Made by a program: the position numbers and the translations under genes | Notes under the pieces: model-generated | What the model saw: only the letters and a program-made list of their open reading frames with translations | Database searches by the model: none | Told to the model about the DNA's origin: nothing | Source of the DNA: Clostridium beijerinckii | GTDB lineage: Bacteria; Bacillota; Clostridia; Clostridiales; Clostridiaceae | Length of the DNA: 64,000 nucleotides | Direction of reading: 5' to 3' | Assembly: GCA_003129525.1 (NCBI GenBank) | Contig: CP029329.1 | Span: forward strand, 2,774,501 to 2,838,500 | In this document: one piece after another, positions 55,766-64,000 of the stretch | Layout of the letters: every line of letters starts with the position of its first letter | Position numbering within the stretch: position 1 is the first letter of the stretch

Positions 55766-55786
55766 TGAGAAAAGGAGTATTAAGTT

Positions 55787-56803
55787 ATGAAGATTAAACA
55801 AAGTATTGAAAAGATACCTGGAGGTATGATGATTGTACCATTATTTCTTGGTACATTACTAAAAACATTATCACCAGATGTGAATAAATTTTTTGGAGGA
55901 TTCACAGGTAATTTTTTAACAGGAACATCAGTCATATTATTTATTTTCTTTTTCGCTGTTGGAACTAGTATCGATTTACGTTCTTCTGGATATATTGCGA
56001 GAAAGGGTATTTCTTTATTACTTGGAAAGGTTTTATTTGCAGCAATATTAGGTATAATTGCATCACACCTTCTTCCTGTAAATGGAATACAAACTGGAAT
56101 TTTCTCTGGTCTTTCTGTACTAGCAATCATTGCTGTATTTAATGAAACAAATGGTGGCCTTTACCTAGGGTTGATGACATCACTTGACAGAAAAGAGGAT
56201 GCAGCAGGTTTTCCATTCATTAGCATTGAATCTGGTCCTTTTATGACAATGGTAGCTATGGGAGTTGCGGGCATCGCATCATTTCCTTGGCAAACTTTAG
56301 TTTCTACTTTAATCCCTTTTATAATAGGTATTGCCCTTGGAAGTTTAGATAATAGTTTTCGTAAAATGTTTAGTCCATTAGTTCCGGGGTTAATTCCATT
56401 TTTTGCATTTACTTTAGGTTTTAGCTTGAACTTTGGAATGATTATTCAATCTGGATTTATGGGAATATTTATGGGTGTTGCAGTAGTATTCATATCTGGT
56501 GGGGTTCTAAGCCTTATTGATAGATATATAACTAAATCAGATGGTGTCGCTGGTTGGGCTGCATCTTCAACTGCTGGTGCTGCAGTTGCGGTTCCCTATG
56601 CAATAGCACAAGCAAATCCACAATTTGAACCAGTTGCAGCTTCAGCTACTGCTATTATTGCTACAAGTGTATTAGTAACTTCTATATTAACTCCTATTGT
56701 GACTATGTACTTTGAAAAAAGGGCACGTGCTAAGGGGTTACCTATTAAGCCAGCTAAATACAATTTGGATTTAGAAAAGGAAAATGATAAAAAGACTGCG
56801 TAA
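55787..56803 (+). CDS. kdgT: 2-keto-3-deoxygluconate permease
   Basis: This 338-residue proton symporter has about ten hydrophobic helices. It begins KIKQSIEKIPGGMMIVPLFLG, the KdgT signature, and contains GTSVILFIFFFAVGTSIDLR and FNETNGGLYLGLM. It imports ketodeoxyuronate intermediates. AAAGGAG precedes the ATG, 21 bases after the YhcH-like gene. Confidence 0.94.
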   Translation: MKIKQSIEKIPGGMMIVPLFLGTLLKTLSPDVNKFFGGFTGNFLTGTSVILFIFFFAVGTSIDLRSSGYIARKGISLLLGKVLFAAILGIIASHLLPVNGIQTGIFSGLSVLAIIAVFNETNGGLYLGLMTSLDRKEDAAGFPFISIESGPFMTMVAMGVAGIASFPWQTLVSTLIPFIIGIALGSLDNSFRKMFSPLVPGLIPFFAFTLGFSLNFGMIIQSGFMGIFMGVAVVFISGGVLSLIDRYITKSDGVAGWAASSTAGAAVAVPYAIAQANPQFEPVAASATAIIATSVLVTSILTPIVTMYFEKRARAKGLPIKPAKYNLDLEKENDKKTA

Positions 56804-56821
56804 CAGCTTAAAAAATATTGT

Positions 56822-56852
56822 GGAGGGCAGTAAGTATTCAAAAATGTCCTCC
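56822..56852 (+). other. Hairpin between kdgT and kduD
   Basis: GGAGGGCA (56822-56829) pairs with TGTCCTCC (56845-56852), without a T run. Probably an intra-operon stability hairpin. Confidence 0.4.
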
Positions 56853-56995
56853 CAACGATTATTAAGAAGATTAATGGGCATTATACTATATAATACAAAA
56901 GTTATATTGATATAAGATCATAATAAAAAGTCAACAGATGATAAAGAATAAAAGATAAATGAAAAATACTAATAATTAGATAGGAGCAAATTAAT

Positions 56996-57778
56996 ATGTC
57001 AAATATTTTAAATCAATTTTCAATGGATTTCTTTAGATTAGATGGGAAAGTAGCAATAGTCACAGGAGGGAATACAGGTCTTGGACAAGCATATGCCGTA
57101 GCGTTAGCTAAAGCAGGAGCGGACTTAGTAATTACCACTCATGGAAATAATTGGAATGAAACAAGAGAGCTAATAGAACAAGAAGGTAGAAAAGTAGTAT
57201 TTGTACAAGCTGAACTAAGTAAGAAAGAAGACAGACATAATATAATAGAAGTTACTATGAAAGAGTTTGGAAAGATAGATGTGTTAGTAAATAATGCAGG
57301 AACTATAAGACGAGCTCCACTTCTTGAGTACAAGGAAGAAGATTGGAATGCGGTAATGGATATTAACTTAAATGCATTATATTTCTTAAGCCAAGAAGCA
57401 GCTAAAATAATGGTTCAACAAGGTTCAGGAAAAATAATTAATGTTGCATCAATGTTATCATTCCAAGGCGGAAAGTTTGTACCACCTTATACAGCGAGTA
57501 AACATGGAGTTGCAGGTATAACTAAAGCATTCGCTAATGAATTAGCATGCAAGAATATTCAAATAAATGCTATAGCTCCAGGATATATAAAGACAGCAAA
57601 TACTGAACCGATAAGAGCAGATAAAGTAAGAAATGCAGAAATACAAGGAAGAATACCAGCAGATAGATGGGCTGATCCATTTGATTTAATGGGAGCAATA
57701 GTATTTTTAGCAAGTAAGGCATCAGATTATGTTAATGGTCATGTTCTTGCAGTTGATGGTGGATGGTTGGTAAGATAA
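56996..57778 (+). CDS. kduD: 2-dehydro-3-deoxy-D-gluconate 5-dehydrogenase
   Basis: This 260-residue classical short-chain dehydrogenase has TGGNTGLGQA (NAD site), NNAGT, catalytic Ser in VASMLS and Tyr-x-x-x-Lys in PPYTASKHG. It begins FSMDFFRLDGKVAIVTGG, as KduD proteins do. It reduces 2,5-diketo-3-deoxygluconate to 2-keto-3-deoxygluconate. TAGGAG lies before the ATG. It is part of the kduI-kdgK run. Confidence 0.93.
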   Translation: MSNILNQFSMDFFRLDGKVAIVTGGNTGLGQAYAVALAKAGADLVITTHGNNWNETRELIEQEGRKVVFVQAELSKKEDRHNIIEVTMKEFGKIDVLVNNAGTIRRAPLLEYKEEDWNAVMDINLNALYFLSQEAAKIMVQQGSGKIINVASMLSFQGGKFVPPYTASKHGVAGITKAFANELACKNIQINAIAPGYIKTANTEPIRADKVRNAEIQGRIPADRWADPFDLMGAIVFLASKASDYVNGHVLAVDGGWLVR

Positions 57779-57860
57779 TACAATTATCTTATAATTAATT
57801 AAAATTAAAATTAAAATTAAAATAAAAATCAATATACAAAATGAAAGAGGCGTATAATTC

Positions 57861-58808
57861 ATGGACGTAATTACTATAGGCGATGGAATGATCGCAATGT
57901 GTCCTAAAGAAAAAGGACCAATAATCTTTTCAAACACATTTGAAAAAAAAATAGGTGGAGCAGAATTAAATGTTGTAATAGGTTGTGCGAGACTAGGATT
58001 AAAATCAGGATGGATAAGTAGACTTGGAAATGATGATTTTGGAAAGTATATTTTAAAGACTGTAAGAGGAGACGGTGTTGATGTTTCAGAAGTTAAGCTT
58101 GTAGATGGATATCCAACATCAGTATATTTCAAAGAAGTTTTGTCTGATGGATCTAGCCGATCATTTTACTATAGAGAAAAATCTCCAACAAGTACAATGA
58201 ACTCAGAAGAGTTAAATGAAGAATATTTTAAGAATTCAAAAATACTTCATATTACAGGAGTTTTTCCTTCAATTATTAAGAATAATCAAGGTATTATATT
58301 AGAAGCAGTAAAATTAGCTAAAAAACATAATTTAATAGTATCTTTTGATCCAAATATCAGATTAAAAATGTGGACAAAAGAAGAAGCAAAAAGTTTTATA
58401 GAAAAAGTTTTGCCTGATGTTGATATTCTTTTAATAGGTGATGAAGAAATAGAAATATTACTAGGAGAGACTACTATAGAAGATGCAATTAAAACTTTTC
58501 ATAATTATGGAATAGAAAAAGTTGTTGTTAAAAAGGGATCTAAAGGAGCAATAGGTTCAGATGGTAAGAATCTTTATGATGTAGCAGCTATTAAACCAAA
58601 AGCTGTAGTAGATACAGTAGGTGCAGGAGACGGATTTGCAGCAGGATTTTTAACTTCATTACTTAAAGGTGAAACATTAGAAAATTGTATTAGATTTGGA
58701 AATGCAGTTGGATCTTTAGTAGTTGGTGTTGAAGGTGATAATGAAGGATTACCTTATTATGATGATGTTTTAGTGCATTTAGGTAAATCAAAAAAGATAG
58801 AACGTTAG
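57861..58808 (+). CDS. kdgK: 2-keto-3-deoxygluconate kinase (PfkB family)
   Basis: This 315-residue sugar kinase has the N-terminal GGAELNVVIGCARLG, central SFDPNIRLKMW and the PfkB signature 2 DTVGAGDGFAAGF with its catalytic Asp. KdgK phosphorylates KDG to KDPG. The partner aldolase (KdgA) is not in the window, so it must be elsewhere. A strong terminator follows, closing the cluster. Confidence 0.92.
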   Translation: MDVITIGDGMIAMCPKEKGPIIFSNTFEKKIGGAELNVVIGCARLGLKSGWISRLGNDDFGKYILKTVRGDGVDVSEVKLVDGYPTSVYFKEVLSDGSSRSFYYREKSPTSTMNSEELNEEYFKNSKILHITGVFPSIIKNNQGIILEAVKLAKKHNLIVSFDPNIRLKMWTKEEAKSFIEKVLPDVDILLIGDEEIEILLGETTIEDAIKTFHNYGIEKVVVKKGSKGAIGSDGKNLYDVAAIKPKAVVDTVGAGDGFAAGFLTSLLKGETLENCIRFGNAVGSLVVGVEGDNEGLPYYDDVLVHLGKSKKIER

Positions 58809-58858
58809 AAGGAAAATAATTTTTATCATTCATACCAAAGAAATAACATATGATTTTA

Positions 58859-58901
58859 GTCAGTAAATTTTCTTCAATAAAATTTACTGACCTTTTAATT
58901 T
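58859..58901 (+). terminator. Terminator of the uronate cluster
   Basis: A perfect 13 bp stem (58859-58871 with 58879-58891) is followed by CTTTTAATTTT. Its arms resemble the terminator at 60848. Confidence 0.9.
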
Positions 58902-58921
58902 TAAATTTTGATTCTTTTTTC

Positions 58922-58952
58922 TTGACTTAGAGTAGGCTCAAAGGAGTATTAT
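58922..58952 (+). promoter_or_regulatory. MerR-type promoter of the alcohol dehydrogenase
   Basis: TTGACT (58922-58927) and TATTAT (58947-58952) are 19 bp apart. Inside lies the dyad CTTAGAG-TAGG-CTCAAAG (58926-58943; 6 of 7 arm bases pair). Both traits are typical of promoters activated by MerR-family regulators such as AdhR (recalled). Confidence 0.7.
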
Positions 58953-58986
58953 AGAATAATAAATTGAAATTAAGGAGTGTGTTGTA

Positions 58987-60165
58987 ATGGAAAATTTTGA
59001 GTTTTATGCCCCTACTAGAGTGGTATTTGGAAAGGATGCAGAAATACAGGTTGGTGCTCTTGTGAAAGCGCAAAACTGTAAAAAGGTATTAGTTCATTTT
59101 GGAGGAAGCAGTGCAAAAAAATCTGGACTCCTAGACAAAGTATTTGAATCTATAAAAAATGCAGGGATAAATTATGTAAGCTTAGGTGGGGTTGTACCTA
59201 ACCCTAGACTTTCTAAAGTATATGAAGGTATTGAGTTATGTAAAAAAGAAGGTGTTGATTTTATATTAGCTGTTGGTGGAGGTAGTGTTATTGACTCTGC
59301 TAAAGCAATAGGATATGGTATGGCAAATGACTGTGATGTATGGGATATATATAGTAAGAAAGTAGAAGCAACTGGTTGTCTGCCAGTCGGAGTAATTCTA
59401 ACTATTGCAGCTGCAGGAAGCGAAATGAGTAATTCATCTGTTATAACAAATGAAGATGGTTGGTTAAAGAGAGGTTGTAATAGTGACTATTCACGTTGCA
59501 AATTTGCAATCATGAATCCAGAACTTACTTATACATTGCCAAAGTATCAAACTGCAAGTGGTTGTACAGATATCTTAATGCATACTATGGAACGTTATTT
59601 TACTAAAGTAAAAAGTATGGAACTTACAGATAGCATTAGCGAAGGATTAATGAGAACTGTAATTAACAACGTAAAAATACTAATGAAAGATCCTAAAAAC
59701 TATAATGCACGTGCTGAAGTTATGTGGGCTGGAAGCCTTTCACATAATGATTTGACTGGATGCGGTTCTGTTGGAGATTGGTCATGTCATCAATTAGAAC
59801 ATGAACTTGGTGGTATGTTCGATGTGGCTCATGGTGCAGGACTTGCAGCAGTATGGGGAAGCTGGGCTAGGTATGTATACAAGACAGATGTTACACGTTT
59901 TGCACAATTTGCAGTAAATGTAATGGGAGTATCAAATGATTTTCGTGATCCAGAAAAAGTAGCTTTAGAGGGAATAGAGGCAATGGAAAACTTATATTAT
60001 GCAATTGATATGCCAACATCAATTAGTGAACTTAATATTAAATTAACAGATGAACAAATTAATGAATTAGCTTATAAGTGTAGTTTTATGAATACTAGAA
60101 GTATTGGATCATTCCAAAAACTTAATATGGAAGATATTAAAAAAATATATACTATGGCTAGATAA
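58987..60165 (+). CDS. Iron-containing alcohol dehydrogenase (butanol-dehydrogenase-like)
   Basis: This 392-residue type III alcohol dehydrogenase has VGGGSVIDSAKAI (NAD(P) site) and metal ligands in GCTDILMHTMERYF (Asp and His), HQLEHELGG and DVAHGAGLA. The closest named relatives are YugJ/BdhA-type butanol dehydrogenases that reduce butyraldehyde or other aldehydes with NAD(P)H. AAGGAGTG precedes the ATG. It is monocistronic behind a MerR-type promoter, so it may answer aldehyde or electrophile stress. Confidence 0.93.
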   Translation: MENFEFYAPTRVVFGKDAEIQVGALVKAQNCKKVLVHFGGSSAKKSGLLDKVFESIKNAGINYVSLGGVVPNPRLSKVYEGIELCKKEGVDFILAVGGGSVIDSAKAIGYGMANDCDVWDIYSKKVEATGCLPVGVILTIAAAGSEMSNSSVITNEDGWLKRGCNSDYSRCKFAIMNPELTYTLPKYQTASGCTDILMHTMERYFTKVKSMELTDSISEGLMRTVINNVKILMKDPKNYNARAEVMWAGSLSHNDLTGCGSVGDWSCHQLEHELGGMFDVAHGAGLAAVWGSWARYVYKTDVTRFAQFAVNVMGVSNDFRDPEKVALEGIEAMENLYYAIDMPTSISELNIKLTDEQINELAYKCSFMNTRSIGSFQKLNMEDIKKIYTMAR

Positions 60166-60220
60166 CTTTAATTAATCCTCGCTACTATTACTTCACCCCA
60201 AGGTATTATAAGAGTATTAA

Positions 60221-60445
60221 AGGGAAGAACAAAAAGAATGGGCATCAAGAGAATGGGTATTAACTCGTACTTTTGGAGATGAAATATTTCTTAGGGGATT
60301 TGCTAAATATTTAGAGAATTATTTAAATACAATGGGACATAGAAGTATATAACCTTATAATTCTGAATGGTTCAAAATTCATGTGGATGGTTCAGGCCCA
60401 ACATCAAATTGGTTAGAAGAACTTTCTTTTATTTTATTTGAATGA
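60221..60445 (+). pseudogene. Fragment of a QueG-like / 4Fe-4S reductase family protein
   Basis: A frame without a start reads WVLTRTFGDEIFLRGFAKYL and NTMGHRSI, then a TAA, then in the same frame PYNSEWFKIHVDGSGPTSNW and stops after FILFE. The pattern (DEIFLRG, PTSNW just before the usual SERH) resembles Fe-S epoxyqueuosine-reductase-like proteins (tentative). The Fe-S half is missing and one stop interrupts it. Confidence 0.5.
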
Positions 60446-60627
60446 TAGTATATATTATCATTTGTAAACTAAATGTAATGAAATATATTAAAAAATATAG
60501 CAATTTAAATGAAAACGTGCTATAATAAAACTCGAAATAAAAAAGGTTTTTAATAGAGATATGCATTTCTCCTTTTAGAGAATTATATGATCGATATTAA
60601 TCTTTAATTTAGAAGGAGGAATTTAAG

Positions 60628-60783
60628 ATGGAAGATAAGACTTTAGTATGTAAAGATTGCGGAAATGAATTTGTTTTCACAACTGGAGAACAAGAATTCT
60701 ACAAAGAAAAAGGATTCGATAACGAACCTGTAAGATGTCCTGATTGTAGAAGAGCTAGAAAACAACAAAATAACAGAAGATAG
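60628..60783 (+). CDS. Small zinc-ribbon protein
   Basis: This 51-residue protein has CKDC near the N terminus and CPDC near residue 38, a four-Cys zinc site, and a basic tail RRARKQQNNRR. It fits the zf-trcl/zinc-ribbon group of small clostridial proteins that probably touch RNA or ribosomes. AGAAGGAGG is an excellent RBS, and a terminator follows at once. The leader contains a TTCTC / GAGAA hairpin near 60567-60582. Confidence 0.8.
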   Translation: MEDKTLVCKDCGNEFVFTTGEQEFYKEKGFDNEPVRCPDCRRARKQQNNRR

Positions 60784-60797
60784 TTTTTGTTTATTTT

Positions 60798-60831
60798 AAG
60801 AGTTATAAGATTTTCTTATAACTCTTTTTTA
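60798..60831 (+). terminator. Terminator of the zinc-ribbon gene
   Basis: A perfect 12 bp stem (60798-60809 with 60815-60826) is followed by TTTT. Confidence 0.9.
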
Positions 60832-60847
60832 GTATATATGATTTTAT

Positions 60848-60884
60848 GCAGTAAATTTTATTGAAGAAAATTTACTGCCTTTTT
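60848..60884 (+). terminator. Second terminator after the zinc-ribbon gene
   Basis: A perfect 12 bp stem (60848-60859 with 60867-60878) is followed by CTTTTTG. The arm CAGTAAATTTT also forms the terminator at 58859. Confidence 0.8.
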
Positions 60885-60957
60885 GCTATGAAAAGTACTG
60901 TGAGAGAAAACAAAAATCCTCAGTATACTAACATGATAAATATATGTACCCATACAA

Positions 60958-60986
60958 TTGGCATAGAAATTCTGAGATGGTATAAT
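60958..60986 (+). promoter_or_regulatory. Promoter of the ECF S-component gene
   Basis: TTGGCA (60958-60963), 17 bp spacer, TATAAT (60981-60986), giving a leader of about 40 bases. Confidence 0.75.
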
Positions 60987-61033
60987 AGCTATAGAATTTC
61001 AAATGAAGAAAAGAATTACAAGGGGGATATTAT

Positions 61034-61636
61034 ATGGGAAATAAAAAATCGAGGATTGTGAAATTAATGCAGACTGGATTGCTTGCAGCATTATGTTTTG
61101 TATCATTTACCTTTCTTCAAATTAAAATTCCAGTACCGGGAGGAGATGCGACTTCACTGCATGTGGGAAATGCTTTTTGTGTTTTGGCTGCGTTACTTCT
61201 TGGTGGATGGTATGGAGGATTGGCTGGGGCTATAGGAATGACAATATCAGATTTACTTGATCCTGCATATATTTTGGGGGCGCCAAAAACTTTTGTATTG
61301 AAGTTGTGTATTGGGTTAATAACAGGACTAGTTGCGCACAAATATGCAAAAATAGGACAAAGCAATGATAAGAAATATATATTTAAATGGGCCATTATTG
61401 CTGCTGTTTGTGGATTGGCTTTTAATGTTGTGTTTGACCCTATTGTTGGATATTTTTATAAACAATATATTCTTGGACAGCCTCAGAAAATGGCGGCTGT
61501 TTTAGCAAAACTAAGTGTAGTTACTACTTTTATTAATGCAGTAGTATCTGTAATATTAGTAAGTTTTATTTATAATGCTATAAGACCGATTTTAGCAAAA
61601 TCAGGATTATTATTACCTATAGGAAAAGATGAATGA
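61034..61636 (+). CDS. ECF transporter S component
   Basis: This 200-residue membrane protein has about five to six helices and the ECF S-component look: FLQIKIPVPGGDATSLHVGNAFCVLAALLLGG broken across residues 27-58, and helix-1 AALCFVSF near residue 19, which contacts the EcfT subunit. S components bind a vitamin or cofactor precursor and share an energising module encoded elsewhere. The substrate is unknown; no riboswitch is seen in the leader. GGGGG precedes the ATG. Confidence 0.85.
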   Translation: MGNKKSRIVKLMQTGLLAALCFVSFTFLQIKIPVPGGDATSLHVGNAFCVLAALLLGGWYGGLAGAIGMTISDLLDPAYILGAPKTFVLKLCIGLITGLVAHKYAKIGQSNDKKYIFKWAIIAAVCGLAFNVVFDPIVGYFYKQYILGQPQKMAAVLAKLSVVTTFINAVVSVILVSFIYNAIRPILAKSGLLLPIGKDE

Positions 61637-61849
61637 TAACTAATTAATAATTATTAAAAACTTTATAAATAAAAATAGAACTATTAAGTAACAATTTTCT
61701 TATAATTACTTTTGAAAATGATTATATAAAGTTGTAAAATGGAATGTAAGATAAAAAAAGTATGGTATAATCAAACATAGACTATATAAAAATCAATATA
61801 AATAACAAATACAAAAATAGAGAATGTTAAAGTAAAGGTGAGGATAAAA

Positions 61850-62590
61850 ATGGAGAAAAATAAAAATATACAAGATAAAATAAATAACTTTTTAGAAGAA
61901 AATAAAATACACGTAAAAAATGGGATGATAACAAGTGCTAAACAATTGTCATCAGTTTTAAATAACCTTGCAATGGGTGATCTTAAAAATGGTAAAATAG
62001 AAAAGGCTTTATACTTCACAGAAAAAGCAATAGAATTTTATGAAGAAAGTTATTATTCATATTATATAAAAGGTTTAATTTATAGACAATTAAATAAAAC
62101 GAAGGAAGCAATTGAATCATTTGAAGTATATATAAAAAATACTAGTGATCCACTAGCACATATATACATAGGGCTTTCATATGCAGAATTAAATGATGTA
62201 GAAAATGCATTAGATAATCTTAGAACAGGTGAAAAGAATATTTCAGATGATGAAAGAGAAAAGCATATAGCTTTAATTTGTTCAGTATATGAATGTATAG
62301 GGAATATATATTTAAATAAAGAAAATATAGTAGAATTTACTGAAAAAGATAAGTTTAGCATTAATTATAGAACCGCAGTAAGGTACTATAAAATGTCACT
62401 AAGAATTAATAGAAAGAATGCAGAATTAATAAATAAATTAGCAGCATGCTATTGTCATTTAGAAGATTTAAATAAAGCATTATATTGCTATGAACAAGCA
62501 GCCAAAATTTCAGCAGATAATACTATGTATTTAGAGGCAATAAAAGAATTGAAAGAGGATGGGGCTAAATCAGAACAAGCGGGATTTTAA
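61850..62590 (+). CDS. Tetratricopeptide repeat protein
   Basis: This 246-residue all-helical protein has TPR units, for example AYFTEKAIEFYEESYYSYYI-type at ~48-80, LNKTKEAIESFEVYI and the last AACYCHLEDLNKALYCYEQA. TPRs mediate protein contacts. No membrane segment or enzyme domain. The start is moved to the ATG at 61850, 6-8 bases after AAGGTGAGG; the GTG at 61838 is part of the RBS. Monocistronic; partner unknown. Confidence 0.8.
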   Translation: MEKNKNIQDKINNFLEENKIHVKNGMITSAKQLSSVLNNLAMGDLKNGKIEKALYFTEKAIEFYEESYYSYYIKGLIYRQLNKTKEAIESFEVYIKNTSDPLAHIYIGLSYAELNDVENALDNLRTGEKNISDDEREKHIALICSVYECIGNIYLNKENIVEFTEKDKFSINYRTAVRYYKMSLRINRKNAELINKLAACYCHLEDLNKALYCYEQAAKISADNTMYLEAIKELKEDGAKSEQAGF

Positions 62591-62924
62591 CCAATAGATA
62601 AAATAGTTAAGACTAGTAGCCTCATGTAATTTTGTAACACACTCTTTGATGTATAAACAATTGCTTAACTTAAAGCATACGCTAAGTGGTAAAATTCATA
62701 ATGCCTTATGGATAGAGTGCTTAAAAAGTAATCCTATCTATAGTTTTGATGTTGCATAAAGACAAAATATTTATAGTATAATATTTAAAACTCCAATCAA
62801 TAACATTTTATTTGGTTAGAGTTTTACAAATTGGATCATAAATGTTTTTAAGTAATATTATGTATATAAAATATTATAAAGATACCCCTTGGTTTTTCAA
62901 CAAAATTTTAACTTTAATAATTAG
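62591..62924. other. Intergenic region up to the IS4-type element
   Basis: It holds a hairpin AAAACTC (62787-62793) with GAGTTTT (62819-62825) that may end the TPR gene transcript. CCCCTTGGTTTTTCAACAAA from about 62885 probably marks the end of the IS element; the other end lies outside the window, so the repeat cannot be checked. Confidence 0.4.
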
Positions 62925-64000
62925 TCACGGTAACAAAATATTCCTTAGAGCATATCTTTCTAATATATTAGCCTGAAACTTTCGGAGCACATCAAAAGTG
63001 CTTAAATTACTTTTAAATCTATATTTTATTAAAAGTAATAAAATATAGATAATAAGGGCACTATATATTTGTATGGATATTGCGTTAAGGGTTCTTCCAA
63101 CCCATTTTTTAATAGTCAGATGTTGTTTTATCCATTTAAAGAATAACTCAATATCCCAACGCTTTTTATAGAGAGATACTATATCTTCAGCTGGCATATC
63201 GAATATGTTAGTAACTAAACGGAATTCTTCGTCGGAGTCCTTAGTAAAATATAGAATCTCTCTATATTTATATTTAGTTTTATTTTTACTATAATCAGAC
63301 CCCATTGTAACAATATAATCATATAGATTATCTATTCCAGTATAAATGGACAAATACTCCTCCGTAACAGAGTTGCTTTGTTGTCTTGTGATAAATTTAT
63401 AATTATCATGACTCATTTCATCATACCAAGAATACTTAAAATATCCCTTATCAAATAAATATATATTTTTCTCCGAATTAACATAACCGTCAATACAACT
63501 ACGTTCTCCTACTTTAGCAGGGCGGATGCTAATTTTATCAGGTAACTTAGTTTCAAATGATAAAAGAGTACTAATTCTAACAGCAGATTTTTCATCTTCA
63601 TAATAGAGTTCAGGGGCTAAGCCCTTGCCTATACTAACTACTGATGAATCTATTATTTTAATATCTTTAAAGTTCTTTATTTTAACTAAAGAATTCATTT
63701 CTTTATCAGCTTTTACCAATAATTCTTCGAAAACATTTCTAAATAAATCTGATGACTTACTCTTATTTAATCTAGATATTTGGGAATAACTTGGCATGTT
63801 GAAATCCTTACTTATCTTCGATGAATTTTTATATTTAGCATTAATATCTCTTAATCCATCACAGCCGGAGATTTGTAAAAACAACATTGTTAGAATATGA
63901 TCCCGACCTGTATAGCACTTTGAGTATTTATATTCATTATTCGCTTTTCTTAATTTTCTTCCAATATTCCCATCAATAAGTTTAATTAATTTTCTAAACA
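62925..64000 (-). CDS. IS4-family transposase, cut by the window edge
   Basis: The frame runs open to the right edge, so the N terminus is missing; upstream of the first internal ATG (63887) it reads FRKLIKLIDGNIGRKLRK, the usual DUF4372-like start of this group. DDE residues are visible: Asp in IIDSSVVSIG, Asp in YLFDKGYFKYSW and Glu in YKKRWDIELFFKWIKQHL. No stop or frameshift is seen in 358 codons, so the copy may be intact. Confidence 0.88.
   Translation of the reverse strand, partial: FRKLIKLIDGNIGRKLRKANNEYKYSKCYTGRDHILTMLFLQISGCDGLRDINAKYKNSSKISKDFNMPSYSQISRLNKSKSSDLFRNVFEELLVKADKEMNSLVKIKNFKDIKIIDSSVVSIGKGLAPELYYEDEKSAVRISTLLSFETKLPDKISIRPAKVGERSCIDGYVNSEKNIYLFDKGYFKYSWYDEMSHDNYKFITRQQSNSVTEEYLSIYTGIDNLYDYIVTMGSDYSKNKTKYKYREILYFTKDSDEEFRLVTNIFDMPAEDIVSLYKKRWDIELFFKWIKQHLTIKKWVGRTLNAISIQIYSALIIYILLLLIKYRFKSNLSTFDVLRKFQANILERYALRNILLP

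Noticed and set aside
60961..60990. TCTGAGATGG read as a TPP riboswitch fragment before the ECF gene
   Set aside because: The rest of the TPP consensus is missing and the bases form the spacer of a clear promoter.
60861..61061. A 66-codon frame before the ECF S-component gene
   Set aside because: It starts inside a terminator stem, crosses a good promoter and overlaps the next start codon in another frame.
1..64000. tRNA or rRNA genes
   Set aside because: No GC-rich cloverleaf-like or rRNA-like segments were found on reading both strands by eye; a tRNAscan run would be decisive.

Overview
The window is AT-rich, has strong purine-rich ribosome binding sites, and carries [FeFe]-hydrogenase maturation (HydF), sporulation-type surface proteins and a butanol-dehydrogenase-like enzyme. 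This points to a Clostridium sensu stricto chromosome, plausibly from the C. beijerinckii/C. butyricum group (inference from gene content only). No rRNA, tRNA or CRISPR array was seen.

Layout. (1) 0.4-7.4 kb: a one-strand block (ApbE lipoprotein, UbiA prenyltransferase, type II NADH dehydrogenase with a membrane tail, NusG-II domain protein, Gx-type membrane protein, polyprenyl diphosphate synthase, lipoprotein) with the gene set of the flavin-based extracellular electron transfer locus known from Listeria, but without a recognisable FMN-binding lipoprotein. (2) 7.4-9.3 kb: an IS1182-type insertion sequence. (3) 9.3-12.3 kb: aspartase divergent from hydF. (4) 12.4-15.2 kb: an ABC exporter with an SGNH hydrolase; then a second IS (15.3-17.1 kb). 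(5) 17.2-38 kb: a signalling region with three orphan sugar-binding-protein paralogues, a FIST plus soluble chemoreceptor pair behind a c-di-GMP-II riboswitch, an HD-GYP protein, a hybrid histidine kinase, a CheY-like regulator and a Cache-HAMP kinase; interspersed are an amino acid permease, SelO, a DUF4153 membrane protein and small unknown genes. (6) 38-42.4 kb: EamA, MATE and MFS transporters with scars of decayed genes. (7) 42.7-48.4 kb: two 3D-domain proteins, a long repeat-bearing noncoding stretch, two SPOCS-like/exosporium-type proteins and a serine-recombinase remnant. (8) 48.4-52.2 kb: an FtsH paralogue, a broken aldo/keto reductase and a SIMPL protein. (9) 52.4-58.9 kb: a complete-looking ketodeoxyuronate module (IclR regulator, KduI, YhcH-like, KdgT, KduD, KdgK) with repeated dyad operators and a duplicated promoter region. 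(10) 59-64 kb: iron alcohol dehydrogenase behind a MerR-type promoter, a pseudogene, a zinc-ribbon protein, an ECF S component, a TPR protein and an IS4-type transposase cut by the window edge.

Connections. The electron-transfer block would pass NADH electrons through demethylmenaquinone to a flavinylated surface carrier. The riboswitch geometry predicts that c-di-GMP turns the FIST/chemoreceptor pair on, while the HD-GYP protein about 5 kb away would degrade the same messenger. The uronate module appears to be repressed by its own IclR regulator through a 17-19 bp dyad found at the regulator promoter and twice in each of two tandem promoters before kduI. Many track starts were moved downstream to the start that fits the Shine-Dalgarno sequence; each move is stated in its entry.
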